Positions 49,305-58,748 of a stretch of DNA of 64,000 nt are shown here, piece after piece; position 1 is the first letter of the stretch, and each line of letters starts with the position of its first letter. The translations under genes were made by a program, and so were the position numbers. The stretch comes from Planctomycetia bacterium (GTDB lineage: Bacteria > Planctomycetota > Brocadiia > Brocadiales > Brocadiaceae): NCBI GenBank assembly GCA_015075005.1, contig JABTVC010000002.1, positions 1,036,259-1,100,258 on the forward strand. Reading direction: 5' to 3'. Below the pieces are notes generated by a model that saw only the letters and a list, made by a program, of their open reading frames with translations, had not been told where the DNA came from and did not search any database.

Positions 49305-49724
49305 TTATTCACTCTTTTTCAGTTTTTCATACGAGGCCAATGCACGGTTGGCTTCGTTTTCCATACCCTTTTTCTTATAAATCAGATACATTTCCTGATA
49401 AATATTAACAAGGTCGGGTTTTAGGGTTAAAGCCATTTTTAATTCTGATAGCGCATCGTCCAATAAGTTATTTTTATTATAAACCATCCCTAATGCCAGG
49501 TGTGTTTCTGCACTAAACGGGTCTTTTCCCAGGCTTTTTTTTAATAAAGCAATAACGTTGTCAATTTTTTCTTGTGGTACTTGTTGTATCGTTTGTTCCA
49601 GTGTTTGGATATTAGATTTCGACAGGGAGTGATATGTATGTTTTAAATAAATAAACGTGCTTATAGAAATTAAAAGCACAATAAAAGCCGCTCCAATGAG
49701 CAGTAAGAGTAATTGTCGTTTCAT
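49305..49724 (-). CDS. Membrane-anchored TPR protein
   Basis: 139 residues. An N-terminal transmembrane helix (~4-26) is followed by two to three tetratricopeptide repeats (AETHLALGMVYNKNNLLDDA, NIYQEMYLIYKKKGM). It lies between aspS and the other TPR gene on the same strand, with 43- and 43-base gaps, so likely the same transcript. Confidence 0.8.
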   Translation of the reverse strand: MKRQLLLLLIGAAFIVLLISISTFIYLKHTYHSLSKSNIQTLEQTIQQVPQEKIDNVIALLKKSLGKDPFSAETHLALGMVYNKNNLLDDALSELKMALTLKPDLVNIYQEMYLIYKKKGMENEANRALASYEKLKKSE

Positions 49725-49766
49725 AGTTTTGTTGTATTGGATTTACCTTTATGATGAAAGTTAAAA

Positions 49767-51530
49767 CTATATCAGTCGGATGCCCAATTCGTTCAATTGT
49801 TGTACATCGACCTCCGATGGCGCATTTGTCATAAGACAGGTTGCTTTCTGCGTCTTAGGAAATGCAATAACCTCACGAATATCATCAAGCTGCAATAATA
49901 AGGTAACCATTCTATCGACTCCTAATGCGATTCCACCGTGCGGGGGTGCGCCGTACTTCAGCGCATCGAGCAGAAATCCAAATTTCGCGTAAGCACTCTC
50001 ATCGTCTATCCCCAGCAAACGGAAGACTTTTTTCTGCACCTCGGGGGTGTGTATACGGATACTGCCACCTCCAAGCTCTACACCATTCAGCACGAGGTCA
50101 TACGCACGTGCCTTAACCTCTAAAGGTTTCTGTTCCATAGTTGGAAGGTCATCAGGATGGGGGGAAGTAAACGGGTGATGAAGCGCCTCGTAACGTTTTA
50201 AGTCTTCATTATAATCGAATAAGGGAAAGTCAACAATCCACGAAAAATTGAATGTTGCAGTATCAATGAGTTTATTTTTCTGGCCCAAATGCAGCCGGAG
50301 TTGTGCAAGTGACTGGGAAACCACCTTTGGTTTGTCAGCAACAAAAAGGAGTAAATCACCCTTTTTCGCATCCATGTGTTTTTGTAACTCTGCCTGGGTT
50401 TCTGAAGGAAAGAATTTTGCTATTGAAGAGGACAGGCCGCTTTCTTCTACCTTGAACCAAGCAAGACCCTTCGCCCCAAATTGACCAACAAAGACCGTTA
50501 AATCATCGATGTCTTTTCTTGAAAAATTCCCGCAACCGGTCGCATTCAAGCCGCGGACTTGTCCCCCTGACTTGATTGTATCTGAGAACACCTTGAAATC
50601 TGATTTCTGAACGATAGTGGATACATCTATTATCTTCATACCAAATCTCAAGTCGGGGGCATCACAGCCGTAAGAGGCCATGGCCTCTTTATAAGAAAGC
50701 CGCGGGAAGGGAGCGGTAATCTTTTTACCGAGTACCTTATCAAAGATCGCAACAATGAGTTCCTCAACGACCTGAATAATATCATATTCATCAACAAAGG
50801 ACATTTCCATATCCATTTGTGTAAATTCGGGCTGTCGTTGAGCGCGGAGATCCTCGTCTCGGAAACAGCGTACAATTTGAAAATAGCGATCGTAACCCTC
50901 CACCATAAGTAGTTGTTTGAAAAGTTGAGGAGACTGCGGCAGTGCATAAAATTTGCCGGGGTTAACCCTGCTGGGTACCAAATAATCCCTGGCCCCTTCC
51001 GGGGTGCTTTTTGTCAACACCGGAGTTTCGATGTCCACAAAATTCAACCGGTCGAGGCATTCACGTATCGTCTGACAAACCTTATGGCGGAAGATCAATC
51101 GCTTTTGCATTACAGAGCGTCTCAAGTCAAGGTAACGGTGCTTAAGCCGTAATTCTAAAGACACCTTACCCTCATCTGTAATCTCAAACGGTGGGGTTTC
51201 TGATCTGTTCAGTATTTCAATGGCATCAGCAAAAATCTCTATTTCTCCCGTATCAAGATTAGGGTTTACCGTACCCTCTGGTCTTGGGGAGACAATACCC
51301 TGGATAGCCACAACATATTCGGGTCTTAATTGACCGGCAGTGTCATAAAATTCTTTTCCTTTCATGGGGTCGAAAACCACCTGGGTAACACCATATCGGT
51401 CACGCAGGTCAATGAAGATTAAACCGCCGTGATCCCGGATGCTGCTCACCCAACCCATCAGGGTAGCGGTTGATTTCGCATCTGTTATGCGCAATTGACC
51501 ACAGGTATGTGATCGTTTCATGTTCGGCAT
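49767..51530 (-). CDS. aspS: Aspartyl-tRNA synthetase
   Basis: 587 residues, the bacterial long form. It has an OB-fold anticodon-binding domain (GWVSSIRDHGGLIFIDLRDR), class II motif 2 (FRDEDLRAQRQPEFTQMDME), a bacterial insertion domain (~280-420) and motif 3 (GIALGVDRMVTLL). It charges tRNA-Asp, and possibly tRNA-Asn if non-discriminating; the sequence does not settle which. It lies 30 bases downstream of hisS. Confidence 0.97.
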   Translation of the reverse strand: MPNMKRSHTCGQLRITDAKSTATLMGWVSSIRDHGGLIFIDLRDRYGVTQVVFDPMKGKEFYDTAGQLRPEYVVAIQGIVSPRPEGTVNPNLDTGEIEIFADAIEILNRSETPPFEITDEGKVSLELRLKHRYLDLRRSVMQKRLIFRHKVCQTIRECLDRLNFVDIETPVLTKSTPEGARDYLVPSRVNPGKFYALPQSPQLFKQLLMVEGYDRYFQIVRCFRDEDLRAQRQPEFTQMDMEMSFVDEYDIIQVVEELIVAIFDKVLGKKITAPFPRLSYKEAMASYGCDAPDLRFGMKIIDVSTIVQKSDFKVFSDTIKSGGQVRGLNATGCGNFSRKDIDDLTVFVGQFGAKGLAWFKVEESGLSSSIAKFFPSETQAELQKHMDAKKGDLLLFVADKPKVVSQSLAQLRLHLGQKNKLIDTATFNFSWIVDFPLFDYNEDLKRYEALHHPFTSPHPDDLPTMEQKPLEVKARAYDLVLNGVELGGGSIRIHTPEVQKKVFRLLGIDDESAYAKFGFLLDALKYGAPPHGGIALGVDRMVTLLLQLDDIREVIAFPKTQKATCLMTNAPSEVDVQQLNELGIRLI

Positions 51531-51560
51531 TGTTTGACTATCTCCGGGAATTAAAATATT

Positions 51561-52883
51561 TTAACACTTGAGAGGCAATTCTCTATTCAGGAACCACCGG
51601 AGAACTTCGTTTTGTTTCAGGGAAATTTCTTCGCTCGTCTCCATTACCTTGATCTTAACGTCGCCGCAAGCAAGCTCGTCAGGCCCTATCACAATTACGT
51701 ATTTTACTCCCAATTTATTTGCCGTACGCATCTGCGCCTTGGGACTTCTACCTTCATAATCAAAATCGGCGGAAAGATTTGCTTTTCTCAAAAGATTAAG
51801 CAGGTAAAAACACTGCTTCCTGGTTTCCTCACCAATGGAAACGATATATATCAGTGGGGACGGCCCATAAACTTCAGGAGAAACAGATTTGTTCCTTTCC
51901 ATAACATTTTCAAGGGCCAGAATCGTGGCCTCCATCCCGATAGCAAATCCGACAGAACCGATGGATGGCCCTCCAATGTCGGAAATCAGATTGTCGTATC
52001 GCCCGCCAGCACAAATAGCATCACGGGCGCCTAATGAAGAGTGGGTGATTTCATAAACAGTCTTGGTGTAATAATCCAACCCCCGCACCAGATGTGCGTC
52101 AGCAATGTAAGGAATACCAATATCCAGAAGGGCTTCCCTTACCGCCTTTGCGTGGGACTGGCATCCTTCGCACAGATAATCATGAATTGAGGGCATGTGA
52201 TAACTGATGGTCTTGCATTTCTCATTTTTACAGTCCAGGATGCGAAATACATTTCGGTTTAATCGTGATTGGCAGAGCTCGCAGAGGCCTTTTTCCTGTT
52301 CACAGAGTTTTTCTTTGAGGATACTTCTAAAAACTGGCCTGCACTCTTCACAACCTATGGAATTAATCTTGACTTTATATCCCTTAAGACCGATACGGTC
52401 GAATATCCGGGTTGCAACGCTGACAGTTTCCACATCAAGCAAAGGATCGGAGGCGCCTACTGCTTCTAGTCCCATTTGGTGGAATTGCCGGAGCCGTCCG
52501 GCCTGTGGACGTTCCTTTCTGAACTGCGGCCCAATATAATAAAACTTTTGAAATTTTTTCGTCTTGTACAATTCATATTCTAAATATGCCCGCATAACAG
52601 GCGCTGTGCTTTCGGGACGCAGGGTTATACTTGAATCTTCACTATCAGCAAAGGTATACATCTCCTTCTCGACAATGTCGGTGGCTTCCCCAAGGCTTCT
52701 GATAAATAAGCGCGTATCCTCAAATACGGGGGTGCGGATCTCATAAAATCCACAGAGTTCAAACTCCTGACGCCCAACTTCTTCAAGCTTTCGCCATAAA
52801 GCCCATTTCGCCGGCAATATATCTTCTGTCCCCCGGGGTGCTTTAAAGGAGAACACTGTTTTCTTCTCTGTGTGTCCGTTCAT
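51561..52883 (-). CDS. hisS: Histidyl-tRNA synthetase
   Basis: 440 residues. Class II signatures: APRGTEDILP at the N-terminus, motif 2 GPQFRKERPQAGRLRQFHQ, the histidine-specific LVRGLDYYTKTVYE, and motif 3 SVGFAIGMEATIL. The anticodon-binding domain occupies ~340-430. A cysteine-bearing insertion (CELCQSRLNRNVFRILDC...CEGC) is larger than in E. coli and is the form common in some deep-branching bacteria. First gene of the hisS-aspS operon. Confidence 0.96.
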   Translation of the reverse strand: MNGHTEKKTVFSFKAPRGTEDILPAKWALWRKLEEVGRQEFELCGFYEIRTPVFEDTRLFIRSLGEATDIVEKEMYTFADSEDSSITLRPESTAPVMRAYLEYELYKTKKFQKFYYIGPQFRKERPQAGRLRQFHQMGLEAVGASDPLLDVETVSVATRIFDRIGLKGYKVKINSIGCEECRPVFRSILKEKLCEQEKGLCELCQSRLNRNVFRILDCKNEKCKTISYHMPSIHDYLCEGCQSHAKAVREALLDIGIPYIADAHLVRGLDYYTKTVYEITHSSLGARDAICAGGRYDNLISDIGGPSIGSVGFAIGMEATILALENVMERNKSVSPEVYGPSPLIYIVSIGEETRKQCFYLLNLLRKANLSADFDYEGRSPKAQMRTANKLGVKYVIVIGPDELACGDVKIKVMETSEEISLKQNEVLRWFLNRELPLKC

Positions 52884-53168
52884 TACATCAGTCCTAACAT
52901 CAGTCCTATTGATTTGTAGAAGGCAAAAACGAAAAGTTAATTATACTAAGCAAGGCATAATATGCAAGGCTTTTTAGCGTGCCTCATTTTATATAATAAG
53001 ACCCGCACGTGCTGTCAATCCCTTCCCGCTCGTCCCTGTTTTGGCTTTCGGCTGCATTCTGAATTCTTTTTGTGCTATTTCTTCATCCAAGAGGGAGTAA
53101 ACACGTTCGTCCTGGATACAATTATCACTACAGTAAGTTTGGTTCTACAGGAATAAGGGTGTGATTTT
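52884..53168. other. Intergenic region upstream of hisS
   Basis: No gene supported. Contains the hisS leader and AT-rich sequence; no clear T-box or tRNA is visible. Confidence 0.5.
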
Positions 53169-53316
53169 TCATTGGTATATTTCTGGATACAAGTTTAACC
53201 CGCCGCAGTGGAAGAGTACAGCGTTTTTAAAACGGTCTGTGTTGCGATAACCGTAGGTTTTCTTTATCAGTGACTGTATCTTGTTGTTGATGCCCTCAAG
53301 AAGAAAAATATTGCTT
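53169..53316 (-). pseudogene. ISL3-type transposase, C-terminal fragment
   Basis: Reads FLLEGINNKIQSLIKKTYGY then RNTDRFKNAVLFHCGG to a stop at 53169-53171. The EGxNNKI...YGYRN block is the C-terminal end of ISL3-like transposases. The rest is missing. Confidence 0.6.
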
Positions 53317-53344
53317 TGTAGCAGGATGCAAATTCTCTTCTTGG

Positions 53345-53570
53345 TTTTTCATGCTTACTGAAATAGATAATCCAGATGAGTGTTTCATTACATCGCTGTG
53401 CCCAAGCAGCGTTTGGATCGTGCGTATATCATAAATTGGCCTGAAGAAGGTGGGTGGCAAAGCTATGCCGGAAGGTATGGGAGGTTACTCGTTTTGTAAG
53501 TTTCGCCCGCTGTACTGCCTCATAAAGTGCCTCCTGAACGTGCGTCTCATGAAGATGATACCGTCGTCAA
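53345..53570 (-). pseudogene. Tyrosine recombinase (integron-integrase-like) C-terminal fragment
   Basis: Broken frames read HLHETHVQEALYEAVQRAKL, TSHTFRHSFATHLLQA and YDIRTIQTLLGHSDV. The H-x-x-R box (HTFRH) and LLGHxD box of tyrosine recombinases are present and resemble IntI-type enzymes. The final catalytic Tyr region is lost and one indel separates the boxes. No attC sites seen. The fragment overlaps the first codons of the MarC-like gene on the other strand. Confidence 0.65.
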
Positions 53571-54237
53571 TCAGCCTCAGACAACCGCTTCAAATGATCA
53601 ACAGCTGCGTTATATCCTGAGTTTTGCGGAGATATTTACCTTTTTTTCCCTCATGCTGGGACCTATCAAAGTTTTGGTTCCGTTTGTTAAGATGACCAAA
53701 GATACTGATGCAAAGTTTCGGCGTAAACTTGCACTCAGGGCAGCCCTCATCTTTACCATTATCTGCCTTGTCGCCGCTTTTATGGGACAAAGGGCCTTGA
53801 AAGCCTGGCATATTTCAATTCCTGCTATAATGCTTGCGGGAGGAATAATTCTTTTCCTGGTGGCGTTACAAATGGTCATGCAGATATATCCATCCTCTTC
53901 CCGGCATGAAGCAACACCACCCATCCCAGCGCTCGCTATGGCGGTTTCTCCGCTCTCTTTCCCTACGATTGTTACCCCATATGGAATTGCGATTCTTATC
54001 ATACTCATGGCAACTGCGCAGGATGCCACACGGCAGATGGGGATTATTAGTGCACTGGTAGCGATTATGATCTTAAATCTCCTTGCGATGCTGTTTGCTC
54101 ATACAATATTAAAGTTTATTGGCGTTATAACCCTGCAAATCCTCGGCAGTGTGCTCGGGGTGCTGCAGGTTGCGCTTGGAATAGAGATGATTCTTCAGAC
54201 TTTAATAAAGATGGGCGTAATATCAAAAGTTTCGTGA
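53527..54237 (+). CDS. MarC-family integral membrane protein
   Basis: 236 residues with about six membrane helices in the MarC/UPF0056 pattern (FTFFSLMLGPIKVLVPFVKM, then PLSFPTIVTPYGIAILIILM). GTG 53527 is the only usual start in frame; its first ~12 codons lie in integrase debris, so the N-terminus is uncertain and the native start may have been replaced. The function of the family is unknown despite the name. Its stop overlaps the start of the next gene. Confidence 0.75.
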   Translation: MPPERASHEDDTVVNQPQTTASNDQQLRYILSFAEIFTFFSLMLGPIKVLVPFVKMTKDTDAKFRRKLALRAALIFTIICLVAAFMGQRALKAWHISIPAIMLAGGIILFLVALQMVMQIYPSSSRHEATPPIPALAMAVSPLSFPTIVTPYGIAILIILMATAQDATRQMGIISALVAIMILNLLAMLFAHTILKFIGVITLQILGSVLGVLQVALGIEMILQTLIKMGVISKVS

Positions 54238-54647
54238 AAAAGATGTTTTTGCCGGTATTCAGGCGGAGACTCATTCTTTCACCTGTCTCCCTGATGATTA
54301 TGCTGGAAGCCTCAATAATGTTCCTTATTGCAGGTTCACAGAGCCGGGCGGAAGAGGCTATCGACCAGGAGGAACCAACCCCTTCATCGGTCTATGAAAA
54401 CACTACGTCCATCGAAAGGTCATTTATAGAGAGGCTTCCGCGACTAGGACTTTTTCCCCGGATAAAAGAACCGTTGAAAGAAGCCCCGCCTTTCTTCCGG
54501 GATACAAAGCGGGATCAGGGACTATTTCTGAGATATTTGACGGTGATTATCCCCATATTCCCCGTGGTTGCATCTCCCAGGCATGAAGCACGGGTGAGAC
54601 ATTACGGGCTTATTTTGAGTTCACTTTTTATTGCCGGTGTGTTATAA
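54234..54647 (+). CDS. Small membrane protein of unknown function
   Basis: 137 residues from GTG 54234, overlapping the MarC-like stop by 4 bases. An N-terminal hydrophobic stretch (~15-38, possible signal peptide ending QSRAEE) and a second segment (~100-112). No family recognised. Translationally coupled to the MarC-like gene. Confidence 0.5.
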   Translation: MKKMFLPVFRRRLILSPVSLMIMLEASIMFLIAGSQSRAEEAIDQEEPTPSSVYENTTSIERSFIERLPRLGLFPRIKEPLKEAPPFFRDTKRDQGLFLRYLTVIIPIFPVVASPRHEARVRHYGLILSSLFIAGVL

Positions 54648-54669
54648 TCAGCGTTTTATAGGATCGCTT

Positions 54670-55473
54670 ATGCATGTCTATGAACTCTATGAACTGATTG
54701 ATTATCTTCCCCTCTGGGGGCTATATGTGGCTACCGTTGCAATCGTCCTGCTTTCATACGAGATAGGCTTCCGGCTGGAAAGGTACAGACGCCGGCGCTC
54801 GAAACAGGAACAAGAGAATGAACCGCCGGTCGGTGCGATGGTTGGGGCCACGCTTGGCCTGCTTGGGTTCATGCTGGCGTTCACGTTCGGGACGGCAGCA
54901 TCCCACTTCGATACCAGGAAAAACTTAGTCCTGGATGAGGCGAATGCGATTGGAACGGCTTACCTGCGCGCCGAACTGCTCCCGGAACCCCATCGCACAG
55001 AAATCCGCAATCTTTTATGCGAATATGTGAATGTTCGATTGGAGGGTGTTCAACAGGGGAAGCTCGAACAGGCAATTCACAGGTCGGAAGAGTTGCACCG
55101 CCTTCTCTGGTCTAAGGCGGTTGCAGTGGTAGAAAAGCACCCGGGCCTTTTCGTTGCCGGACTATTTATCGGATCGCTGAATGAGGTGATCGACTTCCAT
55201 GCGAAACGAATCGAGGCGAGTCTGAGGAGACGCATCCCCGGGATTATTTGGGCTGCGCTCTACTTCATTACGATCCTCGCAATGGCAGCGATGGGCTACC
55301 TTGCCGGATTGGCCGGTACGCGCCGGTCACCCGTTATTCTTGTGGTTGTCCTTACATTTTCTGCCGTTATGTGGCTGATTGCGGATCTCGACCGTCCGCG
55401 GGAGGGGCTACTCAAGGTGAGCCAACAAGCCATGTCCGATCTTAGGAACACAATGATAGCCCCGGTACCCTGA
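54670..55473 (+). CDS. DUF4239 (bestrophin-like) membrane protein
   Basis: 267 residues from ATG 54670, with AGGA upstream; the frame extends back to 54631 without a better start. Four hydrophobic segments (~12-32, ~58-78, ~190-210, ~218-240). Signature GAMVGATLGLLGFMLAFTFG followed by an AxxHFDxRKxLVLDEANAIG block, typical of DUF4239 bestrophin-like proteins. A possible anion channel by fold similarity only. Confidence 0.8.
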   Translation: MHVYELYELIDYLPLWGLYVATVAIVLLSYEIGFRLERYRRRRSKQEQENEPPVGAMVGATLGLLGFMLAFTFGTAASHFDTRKNLVLDEANAIGTAYLRAELLPEPHRTEIRNLLCEYVNVRLEGVQQGKLEQAIHRSEELHRLLWSKAVAVVEKHPGLFVAGLFIGSLNEVIDFHAKRIEASLRRRIPGIIWAALYFITILAMAAMGYLAGLAGTRRSPVILVVVLTFSAVMWLIADLDRPREGLLKVSQQAMSDLRNTMIAPVP

Positions 55474-56327
55474 ATCAAAGTCCGTGCGGAACGCAGGTGA
55501 TTCAAAGTCTTCTCATTTCTGGCACCCTTTGCGAAGGGCAGACCGCAAACGCTTCTGCTGGTCTATGATGTCCACAGGAGGGAATGGTTTGACACAACTG
55601 CCAGCGGAAGTCTGGCATTCTTCCGGAGTCAGACCTGGCCAACCAATCAACGGGAACGAGTCTCTCTGTGCCTTTAACACAGCGTACTCTGGTTGTCATG
55701 TAAGCCATTCAATAAATTATAATGTAGGGCTGCGCTTTCGAAAACAAGCATCTTCCCTGTCTCACTGCGATCCGGGAGTAACTATTGTTGATGCTGTTTG
55801 AGCTGCATTCGTTGCATATTTGAGGTCGCTGATAATGTGCTTATTATGAAAACAAGGTTGATGAATATGAGAAATACGGTGAATAACGCCCTTTTGTTAC
55901 CAGTTATTTTCATCATTTAAAAAGAATTGCAATATTATACATTTTAAAATATTATAACGCACGTGATTTTTTGCCGTATTTTCTCCGCAATAGAAAAAGT
56001 TATCCAAGATTAATTATTTGAATTTTATATAATATCTTTATAGGATAAATGTTGTTTTACCCGATTGTTTCAACCGGAAAAATCAAATAATTCAGATTTA
56101 AGGAAAAGAGGATAAAGATAGACCATGTTAAATTATGGAAAATAAAGAGTGTTTGCATGGCAGAAAGGAGGTAAAAGAATACAAATTTAGCAAAAATTGT
56201 AGCGCCGATCCCCTGTGGTTGGCATTTTGACGGGGGATATCCACCCCCTAACCCCCGACAGCGGGGGACTACGCCCGCTTTACGCGTTCTGATTCGTCAT
56301 GAAAACTATTGAAAGGAGAAAAAACTT
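55474..56327. other. Long intergenic region
   Basis: No supported gene. The first ~330 bases look like eroded coding DNA without a readable frame. 55,830-56,160 is very AT-rich. Then come the 22-base dispersed motif (56189-56210) and two G/C hairpins in tandem (GGGGG/CCCCC at 56232-56248 and CCCCC/GGGGG at 56252-56267), just before the GC-rich DUF4410 gene. Confidence 0.5.
56189..56210 (+). repeat. 22-base dispersed motif, copy B
   Basis: Identical to 13192-13213. Here it is followed by the tandem G/C hairpins, 118 bases before the DUF4410 start codon. Confidence 0.6.
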
Positions 56328-57131
56328 ATGAAAACGGATTCTATTTTGAATAAAATCTGCGTGCAAGGCCAACGGACGCACGCCTTCCTCGGCCAATCAC
56401 CCGACGCCCCCGCGGCGTTTCCGGGAAAACTGGCGACCATCGTCTCGTGTCTGTTCCTGATGGTGGTGGCTGCCGGGTGCGCCTCGACCAAGGTCTCCAA
56501 CCGCGAGCAACTCGTGACCGAGCAACTCCCGCGGCCCGGTCACATCTGGGTGTACGACTTCGTCGCCACCGCCGGCGATGTGCCGTCCGACTCCGCGCTG
56601 GCCGGTGAGAATGACGTGGACACCACGCCTCAAACGGCCGAACAGATCGCGGCCGGCAAGCAGTTGGGAGCAGAAATTGCCGCAGAATTGGCCGAGCAGC
56701 TTCGCGGCATGGGACTGCCAGGCGCTCAGGCTTGGACGGGCACGACACCGCAGATCAACGACATTGTGATACGGGGTTACCTCCTCTCCATCAAAGAGGG
56801 CAGCGCCGCCAAGCGTGTTGTTATTGGGTTTGGCTCCGGCGCGGCCGAGTTGCGCACGATGGTCGAAGGCTTTCAAATGACGGCTCAGGGACTGCGCAAA
56901 ATCGGCACCGGCACCGTTGCTTCCGGTGGCGGTAAATCTCCGGGGTCCGCGTTGGGTTTGGCCACCTTCCTTGCCACCGCCAACCCGGCAGGACTCATCA
57001 TCAGCACCGGGGAGAAAGTATACGGGGAGGCAAGCGGCAGCAGCAAGGTGGAAGGCCGGGCCAAGTCGACCGCCAAGGAAATCGCCGATGTGCTCAAGCA
57101 GCGAGCCCAGGAGATGGGCTGGATCGACTGA
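56328..57131 (+). CDS. DUF4410 lipoprotein
   Basis: 267 residues. ATG 56328 is preceded by AAAGGAG. A hydrophobic segment with a lipobox (VVAAGC, Cys ~51) is preceded by an unusually long 35-residue N-region. The body has the DUF4410 pattern (VYDFVATAGDVPSDS; AAELAEQLRGMGLPG; VIGFGSGAAELRTMVEGFQM; TAKEIADVLKQRAQEMGW). It is probably outer-membrane linked; function unknown. GC content is much higher than on both sides, which points to recent transfer. Confidence 0.8.
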   Translation: MKTDSILNKICVQGQRTHAFLGQSPDAPAAFPGKLATIVSCLFLMVVAAGCASTKVSNREQLVTEQLPRPGHIWVYDFVATAGDVPSDSALAGENDVDTTPQTAEQIAAGKQLGAEIAAELAEQLRGMGLPGAQAWTGTTPQINDIVIRGYLLSIKEGSAAKRVVIGFGSGAAELRTMVEGFQMTAQGLRKIGTGTVASGGGKSPGSALGLATFLATANPAGLIISTGEKVYGEASGSSKVEGRAKSTAKEIADVLKQRAQEMGWID

Positions 57132-57281
57132 TGGTGCACAGGGAGGCCTGCACTTCGCCGCCAAGGCTTCGCCAAATCAAAAGGAGATAAACGGAGTCAT
57201 GCTCTCAAAATGTGCCTCAGCCAGGGTGACGATGGTGGGCCAGTATAGCGGTCGACTACCGAGTCCCGACGTTTCTCGTCC

Positions 57282-57446
57282 ATGATTTTGCTGTATCGGC
57301 CTGACAAGGTGAAGCTGGATCGTAATCTCAGCGAGAAACTCGGGGAACTCACCAAGGGTACTTCCCGCATCAAGAAAGAGATTGCCACCGGGCAGAAAGT
57401 GGCATATGCCCTTTCCAAACGGCAAAGGCAATCGTGGAGTGGCTAA
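57282..57446 (+). CDS. Small ORF after the DUF4410 gene, possible fragment
   Basis: 54 codons from ATG 57282 (MILLYRPDKVKLDRNLSEKL...KKEIATGQKVAYALSK) to TAA 57444-57446. Composition is protein-like but there is no ribosome site and no known family. It may be the remnant of a longer gene in the transferred GC-rich patch. Confidence 0.25.
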   Translation: MILLYRPDKVKLDRNLSEKLGELTKGTSRIKKEIATGQKVAYALSKRQRQSWSG

Positions 57447-57576
57447 ACGAGTATTTTATCTTTCTGTGATGGACCCCACCATCACAATAATTAATGATGA
57501 GACCGTAGGGGGGGCACGAAGATCAGATGGGGTGATCGGCGCATAAGCAACTAAAATTCAGGGGGGGGTACAGGTA

Positions 57577-58131
57577 ATGACCAACGCGAATAAGAAAAAA
57601 ACCGGCTGGAAGCGGAAAATCGTTCATGAAATGATCGAGTATTGCATAAATTTCGTCTATCTGGCCTTTTTTTTCGGCTTTTTTACCTGGTATCGAAGAT
57701 TAATACTGGCCGAGTATCAAATCAGTTACTTGAATTACGGGGTTAGCGTGATAGAAGCGTTGGTTTTAGCCAAAGTCATTATGGTTGGAGTTGCTTTGCG
57801 CCTTGGTCGATGGCTCGAAGACAAACCTTTAATTTTCCCAACCCTATACAAGGCAGTTGTGTTTACCATTTGTGTGGGGGTCTTTGGTGTTCTCGAGCAC
57901 ACGATAAGTGGATTTCTGCACGGGAAAGGCCTGGCAGGAGGCGTTAATGAAATTATGAATAAAGGTAAGTATGAATTGCTTACCAGGTGTCTGGTCATAT
58001 TTTTCGCTTTTATACCCTTCTTCGCTTTCAAGGAATTAGGGCGGATATTGGGTGAAGGCAAAATAAGTGAACTGTTTTTCAGGAGAAGAGCGGCCACGGA
58101 ATCCAATCCGTCCGGATGTAAAACAGATTAA
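57577..58131 (+). CDS. Membrane protein, four helices, unknown family
   Basis: 184 residues with hydrophobic segments at about 25-45, 50-75, 88-108 and 132-150, and basic cytoplasmic ends. GGGGGG-rich leader upstream. No family recognised. Convergent with the transposase fragment downstream. Confidence 0.6.
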   Translation: MTNANKKKTGWKRKIVHEMIEYCINFVYLAFFFGFFTWYRRLILAEYQISYLNYGVSVIEALVLAKVIMVGVALRLGRWLEDKPLIFPTLYKAVVFTICVGVFGVLEHTISGFLHGKGLAGGVNEIMNKGKYELLTRCLVIFFAFIPFFAFKELGRILGEGKISELFFRRRAATESNPSGCKTD

Positions 58132-58238
58132 GCAGTGATTGGAGACTCCAACCGTATCTGGTTTCGAATTAAAGGCATCCAACCCTTTGTCCGGATATCT
58201 ATCCAGGCCGTGATGCTCCAAACGATTGATATCAGATT

Positions 58239-58611
58239 CTACCGCTCCAGGTAACTCCTCACATGCTCTTTCTCTATTTCCTTTATCTGCATGATGGTCT
58301 CCTCATCCAATAAACTTACATTGTCCTTGATGCTCTGCATCGAAAAGACCTTGCCTTCTCCAAATCCCGTCTCAACACCCAGTATCTGCATGATAAGCTT
58401 GTGATGGTTGACAAAATCCTCCAGCCTATCGTAGTTGGCATCTAACCCTAATCTTACCACCGATAATGCCAGGATATGCCATAAATCCATCCCATATCTC
58501 GTCTTTTTTCCCCTTCGTTACCATCGTCTCATATCCGAATACCTCCTCGTTCAACTCCGGTGTAACATTGATATGTTGCAATCTGGCTTTTATGTGTTTC
58601 CGTTCAAACAC
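58239..58611 (-). pseudogene. Transposase N-terminal fragment, frameshifted
   Basis: ATG 58611 opens RKHIKARLQHINVTPELNEE...DGFMAYPGI. After an indel at ~58,440-58,480 the other frame continues MDLWHILALSVVRLGLDANY and HHKLIMQILGVETGFGE. The pattern resembles the N-terminal region of ISNCY-like transposases. The catalytic part is absent. The 34-base repeat at 58611-58644 lies directly at its 5' side, as an IS end would. Confidence 0.5.
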
Positions 58612-58644
58612 TAAATAGCAAGATTAAAGACCTGACCCCTTTGC
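58611..58644 (+). repeat. 34-base direct repeat, left copy
   Basis: AAATAGCAAGATTAAAGACC plus TGACCCCTTTGC, nearly identical and in the same orientation as 63758-63791. Possibly the terminal sequence of the adjacent transposase's IS. Confidence 0.65.
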
Positions 58645-58748
58645 TTAAAGACTCTGCGATGGTCATAAAATTAAATACCAGTCTTGATAATATTCAAAGC
58701 TGTATCAATTCCCATCTCTTATAAATCAACCATGATACACCCTATAAC

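Noticed and set aside
53345..53570. Integron with attC array
   Set aside because: Only a broken integrase C-terminus is present; no attC-like sites or cassettes are visible.
56397..57164. 255-codon open frame on the minus strand
   Set aside because: Antisense shadow of the GC-rich DUF4410 gene, with no ribosome site or protein-like composition.
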